In this document: piece after piece, positions 59,643-64,000 of the stretch | Numbering within the stretch: position 1 is the stretch's first letter | Layout of the letters: each line of letters opens with the position of its first letter | Origin: Niebla homalea | Lineage: Eukaryota > Ascomycota > Lecanoromycetes > Lecanorales > Ramalinaceae | Assembly (NCBI GenBank): GCA_019925105.1 | Contig: JAHGAU010000016.1 | Coordinates: forward strand, 868,001 to 932,000 | Reading direction: 5' to 3' | Length of the DNA stretch: 64,000 bases | The notes under the pieces: model-generated | Databases searched by the model: none | What the model saw: the letters and a program-made list of their open reading frames with translations, nothing else | Told to the model about the DNA's origin: nothing | Made by a program: the position numbers and the translations under genes

Positions 59643-60389
59643 CTTTCTTCCACCACCTCTGCGCTTGCATTGTGGCTGTCAAAAATATTTATACCTTCCC
59701 AGCTTTCTCCTTCAATGTCTGGCGTCTTTCTAGTCCGGAGATACACCCTAGTCGTTGCAGTCGGTCGATGCTTACCTCCGATATGGGCCATTGAGCTTTG
59801 TCTTCTTTCACGTCCAGATGAATAAGGCTGGTAGAAGATTCATCTCTCTGACAGCTTCTCAGCGTACAATGTCGCCTTTGCATTATTTTCCTCTCCGTTC
59901 AAGCAAATATCTTTGAGACCGTCCTCCCGTCAGCCCGAAGATTTCCTTCAGTCGTTGTTCCTTGTTGATGCTTGCGTGCCATCTAGGTCTATTGAAAGTG
60001 GAGTTGTCTGGTTTCAGCCTGATGCCATGGGACTGTCATAGTCCAGCTCTGTTGCACTAGAAGGCAAAGCGCCGAGATTGTGTAACTTCAATGGTGCCGC
60101 GATGATGCCTTTTACCCAGCCGCCAGCTTGACATGTAATTTTGTTGTAAGCAAAGCTTTCTTGACAAATTTGGAAGTCCGCTCCCGAGTGTGAGAGGATT
60201 CGGAGTCGCTTGCTATTACATTCTACACACGGTGATATATCAAAAAGTTGGATACCTAATTCTTTGTTGTGAGTATGAAGGAGCTTCTGCTGCTTCATTG
60301 ACCCTAGACAGCGGACATTCCACTGAAGATTATCGAACATTGGAGTTCTCCATCCTAATGTTTGCTGCGTCAAGTTCCTCGCTTCTCCT
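59643..60389. other. Spacer between duplication copies
   Basis: Short open frames only. Nothing supported. Confidence 0.4.
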
Positions 60390-61170
60390 AGGCCGAACTC
60401 TCCAGCAGGCGACAGGTTCATGGTGCACTTGGGGCGCCAAGCAGATGCTGATCAGCTCCTTAGATGTGAGCAAAGGCCTCGTGTGACGGTATGAGGTTTC
60501 AGGTTGCCCAAAAGGCGAAAAGGAGGCTATGCAGTACCACGCGAAGGCTGATGTGAAAAGTCTTCACGAGCAGTGATCTGCTGGCTGCCCATGGCGACAA
60601 ACGTGGGATATTGAAATTCTTACGTTCCGAGTGGAGGGGTCCCTGTCTCAATAGCTACGGAACGGTTACGAATAAACAGTGGGACTGTGGGCCGCTAAAA
60701 ATGTTAAGGTGGTTTTGTGGACGCCGAATGTTGGAGGAGTGATTGTGGGTGTTGTGCGTGTAGAGTACAGTACATACGATAAAACTGCCGAGTACAATGA
60801 CTACCTGGGTTCGATGACGCATGGGGGCTTACCTGCGTTCAGGAAACTTGGCCCAAAAGTGCGCTTGTTCACATATCATTGTAAATTGCTTACTAAAGCT
60901 ATTTCACGATTTTTGATTGGTTGCTGGCCCGCTCGGACTTTATACGTTTGCTATAGCTGCTGAGCACTGCGCAGGCCGCTGCTCCTAAGCTTACGAAAAC
61001 TGGAAACGTGGTAATCTGATGGCCAATGCCATCCGCATAAATTCACGAACGTTCGCATTCCCAGGGTTAGAGATGCTTGCGACAGCTTTATTGCAATCTC
61101 CATTGCTACGGGTTTCGTCAGTGAAAGACCGTTGAATGACGCGCCTGACACCTACTTGCTGAGGTACCAA
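60390..61170. repeat. Segmental duplication, copy 2
   Basis: The matching blocks are those listed for copy 1. Similarity ends just after GCTGAGGTAC at about 61166, inside what would be exon 1 of the small gene, so copy 2 is truncated at that end. Confidence 0.7.
60955..61166 (-). pseudogene. Truncated, frame-shifted copy of the small cysteine protein gene
   Basis: The minus strand keeps the intron (GTAGGT to CGTAG) and the exon 2 start Asn-Gly-Asp-Cys-Asn-Lys-Ala. After Asn-Pro-Gly-Asn-Ala-Asn-Val the DNA has about two extra bases relative to copy 1. The frame that matches copy 1 (Tyr-Ala-Asp-Gly-Ile-Gly-His-Gln-Ile-Thr-Thr-Phe) is therefore out of phase. Exon 1 is missing beyond a few codons. 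Confidence 0.55.
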
Positions 61171-61301
61171 GTGGTATGCAATAGCCAACAAGAGAGCCGG
61201 TTCCCTGCAGCCTGCTTAGAAGTGTGCGCAGTTGGGCCTCTCGAGGACACGAAGGCGATCAATTACAGGCCTAGGCGGATCTCCATGTTGTTGTGTGTCT
61301 T

Positions 61302-62576
61302 CTACTTTTGTTTGCGCGCTCTCATCTCGTCAATCCACCTCCCAGAAAGACCCTTGGGGACAACGTTGATCCTGACAAGCTCATCGACGATCTCCACATC
61401 GCTATCCAATGTCTTGAGCAGACTCACATTCTTGCCCACCTTCACCAGACCGCCACTAGCTGTCTCCATATACAGCTCAACTTTATCCGCCAGGTACTCG
61501 TGCTTCTCATCCCATGGAAGCGGGAAAATGTAATCCAGATGCATCGACACCGTGTCTGTTTCCGCAAAGGCCTTGATGAAGTCTGACTGTGCGTGCATCG
61601 GGTAGAGCAAAATGACAGGAAAGTGGACTCTGCTTTCTGGCGAAAGAGGGTCGGGCGCCAGGTGGATAGAAGCATCCTCCATATAAGGTGGCAGCGCACT
61701 CTTTCGAATTCTGATGTTGCGCGCTTTGAGCGCTGTCGCGAGAGTGAATTTCTGCCTCTGGAGTATAGCAGCTTGTTGTCTCTTGTGATCATCCTCCGCT
61801 TTCACTTTTAACGCCCTTACTGAGACCTTGGCACTCAGGTCCTTGATGGCCGCATTTGTAGGATCAATGGTCAGACCATGTGCGCAAGCATCGGATGCCT
61901 CTGCCAATTTGTCCAAAGCGAACAGTGCCTGAGCGGACCGGTAGTACGCCTTTACGTTCTTCGCATTGAGTCTTAAAGCACTTCGACAATCCAGGGTGGT
62001 CGACCGATAGTTTCTCAGCTCTAGATTGCAAAGCGCGCGGTTAACATAACACGTCTCTTCAAGCCTCAGCCCTTTTTCTCTCTCTCCAGAGCCATCGCTA
62101 TTGCCGTCGCCATACCTCTCTCCCTTCTCCCCAATCTTCTTCAGCAGCACGGTAATCCCTTTTGTGTAGAATTCTTTCGCATCGCTCCATTTCTTCAATT
62201 GGACCATCTCATTCCCTTGCTCCTTGAAGCTCTGCGCGTTCTCTACTGGAGTTCCATCGTATTGGAGCGCGCGTAAGGCTTCGATCTCGACACTATCCTC
62301 GTCTGTCCAATGTGCTCAGATGCTCCAACTCCAGTCATCACACCGTAGGTTATGTTACAAACCTTCTGCACCAGCTTGATCTAGTGAGCTCATAAACAGC
62401 GGCGTCTTGCCTATCATCTTCGAGATTTTATCTGTACTGTAGGACCGGACTGACTCCATTTGTGGTGGAAGAGCTGGTGTCGTGGACGGTCCATGAACAG
62501 GGGAAGATGCGCGTGGAGATGGGAGGGATACATCTCCATTGCTGGGACCCTCAGAGACTTCTGTGACTCGTGACAT
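61302..62576 (-). CDS. CNS1: Hsp70/Hsp90 co-chaperone Cns1 (TTC4-like)
   Basis: Two exons, 62576-62363 and 62302-61302 (GTTTGT to GGACAG), give 404 residues. After a Ser/Pro-rich N-terminus and Lys-Thr-Pro-Leu-Phe-Met comes a TPR domain (about residues 85-205): Phe-Lys-Glu-Gln-Gly-Asn-Glu, Asn-Arg-Ala-Leu-Cys-Asn-Leu, and Lys-Ala-Tyr-Tyr-Arg-Ser-Ala-Gln-Ala. The C-terminal wheel domain has Phe-Pro-Val-Ile-Leu-Leu-Tyr-Pro and Pro-Trp-Asp. The TPR binds the C-termini of Hsp90 and Hsp70, and in yeast Cns1 is essential and supports elongation factor 2. It is head to head with an HSP70 gene, which suggests shared stress control. The start is the second ATG in frame, chosen because the codons before it look like leader. 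Confidence 0.92.
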
Positions 62577-63200
62577 AGTGATGGTCACTGAAGAGTGGTC
62601 ACTAAGGAATGAAATCAGAAAGGTATGAGCTGGGGGAGTATCGTGTTGCACTAAGGTACTCGTAACAATCGTCATCGGGAGCGGGCGCTAAGCCGGGATT
62701 CCAGCCTTTCCCACTTGCAAAAGATTTATGTTTTCATGATATTACGGATGCGTTTCATGGGTCATCAGGGGGAAAATCGAAGAGCAATGACACTGACGTG
62801 CAAGAGCATGAGTCGCCCCGCCGGGACAAGCCCAAGGTGAACCTACCCCTCCGCCTGGGGGAGTACGAGGTTAAGTCCCCGTAATTCACATCTCCAACCA
62901 TCTAAGTCAATAAGGTACGTGTTTGCTCCATTCCATCCTTTGTCAATTCGAAGCCAAGTGTGCTGCGCCACATGTCAGCACCTCGGATCATTCTCGAAAC
63001 AGCCGAATATTCGCCGCAATTCTGCCGACAACGATGCGATTCTCCGCAATTCTATGCCAAGGCTTCGATTCTACATATTTACGCCCAACTTTTCTTCAAT
63101 TCCTCTTCACAATTTACGCTTCTTCTTTTCTGCACCTGACACTTGACACTGAATCACAATTTTCTAGTTCTATCTCCGGCTGTCACACATCCTGAACATC
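62577..63200. promoter_or_regulatory. Divergent CNS1 / HSP70 promoter with HSE-like and STRE-like motifs
   Basis: Inverted TTC/GAA pairs with the two-base spacing of heat shock elements occur at 62991-62998 (TTCTCGAA) and 63005-63012 (GAATATTC), about 190-210 bases before the HSP70 ATG. AGGGG-type stress elements occur at about 62767-62772, and CCCCT at 62846-62850. The HSE pairs are two-unit, not a continuous three-unit array. Binding is inferred. Confidence 0.55.
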
Positions 63201-64000
63201 ATGGCCCCAGCAATCGGGATCGATTTGGGCACGACCTACTCTTGTGTGGGGATTTTCCGAGATGATCGGTATGTGAATTCCCAACGGTTGCTCATATTGC
63301 AACTTGTTTTCCCAGTGTCTGATCATATCTAACACCTTCTCAGTATCGAGATTATCGCAAATGACCAGGGCAACCGAACTACTCCATCTTTCGTGGCGTT
63401 CACCGACACAGAACGCCTCATTGGAGATTCGGCTAAGAATCAGGTCGCTATGAATCCAGTGAACACTGTCTTCGACGCAAAGAGGCTCATTGGGAGAAAA
63501 TATGCGGATCCAGAAGTGATTTCGGACATGAAGCATTTCCCCTTCAAGATCGTGGAAAAGGCGGGCAAGCCAGTCATCTCGGTCGAATTCAAGGGCGAGA
63601 ACAAGCAATTCACACCAGAAGAAATCTCAGCCATGATCCTGACCAAGATGCGAGAGACTGCAGAATCATATCTTGGAGGCACAGTCAACAACGCAGTTGT
63701 CACAGTCCCAGCATACTTTAACGATTCACAGCGACAAGCTACCAAAGATGCCGGTCTCATTGCTGGTCTGAACGTCCTCCGTATCATCAATGAACCTACT
63801 GCAGCAGCGATCGCCTATGGTCTCGACAAGAAAGCAGAGGGAGAGCGTAACGTGCTCATTTTTGACTTAGGAGGTGGAACTTTCGATGTCTCTCTGCTTA
63901 CAATCGAAGAGGGTATCTTTGAAGTCAAGTCCACCGCTGGTGACACACATTTGGGCGGTGAGGACTTCGACAACCGCCTTGTCAACCACTTCGTAAACGA
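63201..64000 (+). CDS. HSP70: Cytosolic Hsp70 chaperone (runs off the window)
   Basis: Exon 1 is 63201-63268 and exon 2 starts at 63344 (GTATGT to CTCAG), open to the window end, so about 240 residues are visible. The start [14 protein letters not shown] is the cytosolic SSA type without a signal or transit peptide. ATPase-domain marks are [21 protein letters not shown], and [11 protein letters not shown]. The rest of the ATPase domain, the peptide-binding domain and the C-terminal Glu-Val-Asp motif lie outside. Confidence 0.97.

Overview
The window looks like nuclear DNA of a filamentous ascomycete (Pezizomycotina; Dothideomycetes is my best guess from protein style, not tested). Coding genes have short GT-AG introns (about 45-160 bases), they sit on both strands without operons, and the recognised proteins are fungal types: Arp2/3, RFC, ORC, HSF1, a GOGAT fused into one chain, Cns1 and Hsp70.

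Layout. 1-6.5 kb: an intronless secreted protein, histone H2A.Z (-), an unrecognised spliced gene (+) and ARPC3 (-). ARPC3 is divergent from the clamp-loader gene RFC3 (+, 6.8-8.2 kb). 8.8-14.4 kb: a secreted GH134-like protein (-) and poorly resolved loci. 14.4-25.2 kb is gene dense: a MINDY deubiquitinase with a C-terminal CaaX box, a PIN4/Cip2-like RNA-binding protein, UFD1 (-) and TRM6 (+). 25.2-32.7 kb is gene poor and decayed: a broken paralogue of the GH134-like gene, eroded reading frames and an 18-base degenerate repeat. 32.7-41.4 kb: a repeat-rich orphan protein whose stop overlaps the RVB2 start (ATGA), RVB2, LIN1 (-), a pepsin-like membrane protein that lacks both catalytic motifs and carries an in-frame stop, and a GT8-like glycosyltransferase. 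41.4-43.4 kb is a strand-skewed, gene-free block. 43.4-57.4 kb: HSF1 (-), CWC27 (-), ORC5 (+) and GLT1 (-). 57.4-61.3 kb: a diverged segmental duplication carrying a small cysteine-containing protein. 61.3-64 kb: CNS1 (-) head to head with an HSP70 (+) that runs off the window.

Functional threads. HSF1, Hsp70 and the co-chaperone Cns1 lie in the same window, and the last two share a 624-base intergenic promoter with HSE-like and STRE-like motifs. RFC3 and ORC5 are replication genes; RFC3 has an MluI cell-cycle box upstream. UFD1 and the MINDY protein act on ubiquitin. LIN1 and CWC27 belong to the spliceosome.

No clearly new multi-gene system stands out. The oddest items are the two spoiled secreted or membrane enzymes, the orphan-RVB2 overlap, the duplicated segment, and small related exons on opposite strands at 4.6 and 5.3 kb. 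Exon borders were read by eye from splice signals and checked for phase. Protein identities rest on remembered family sequence, not on a database search.
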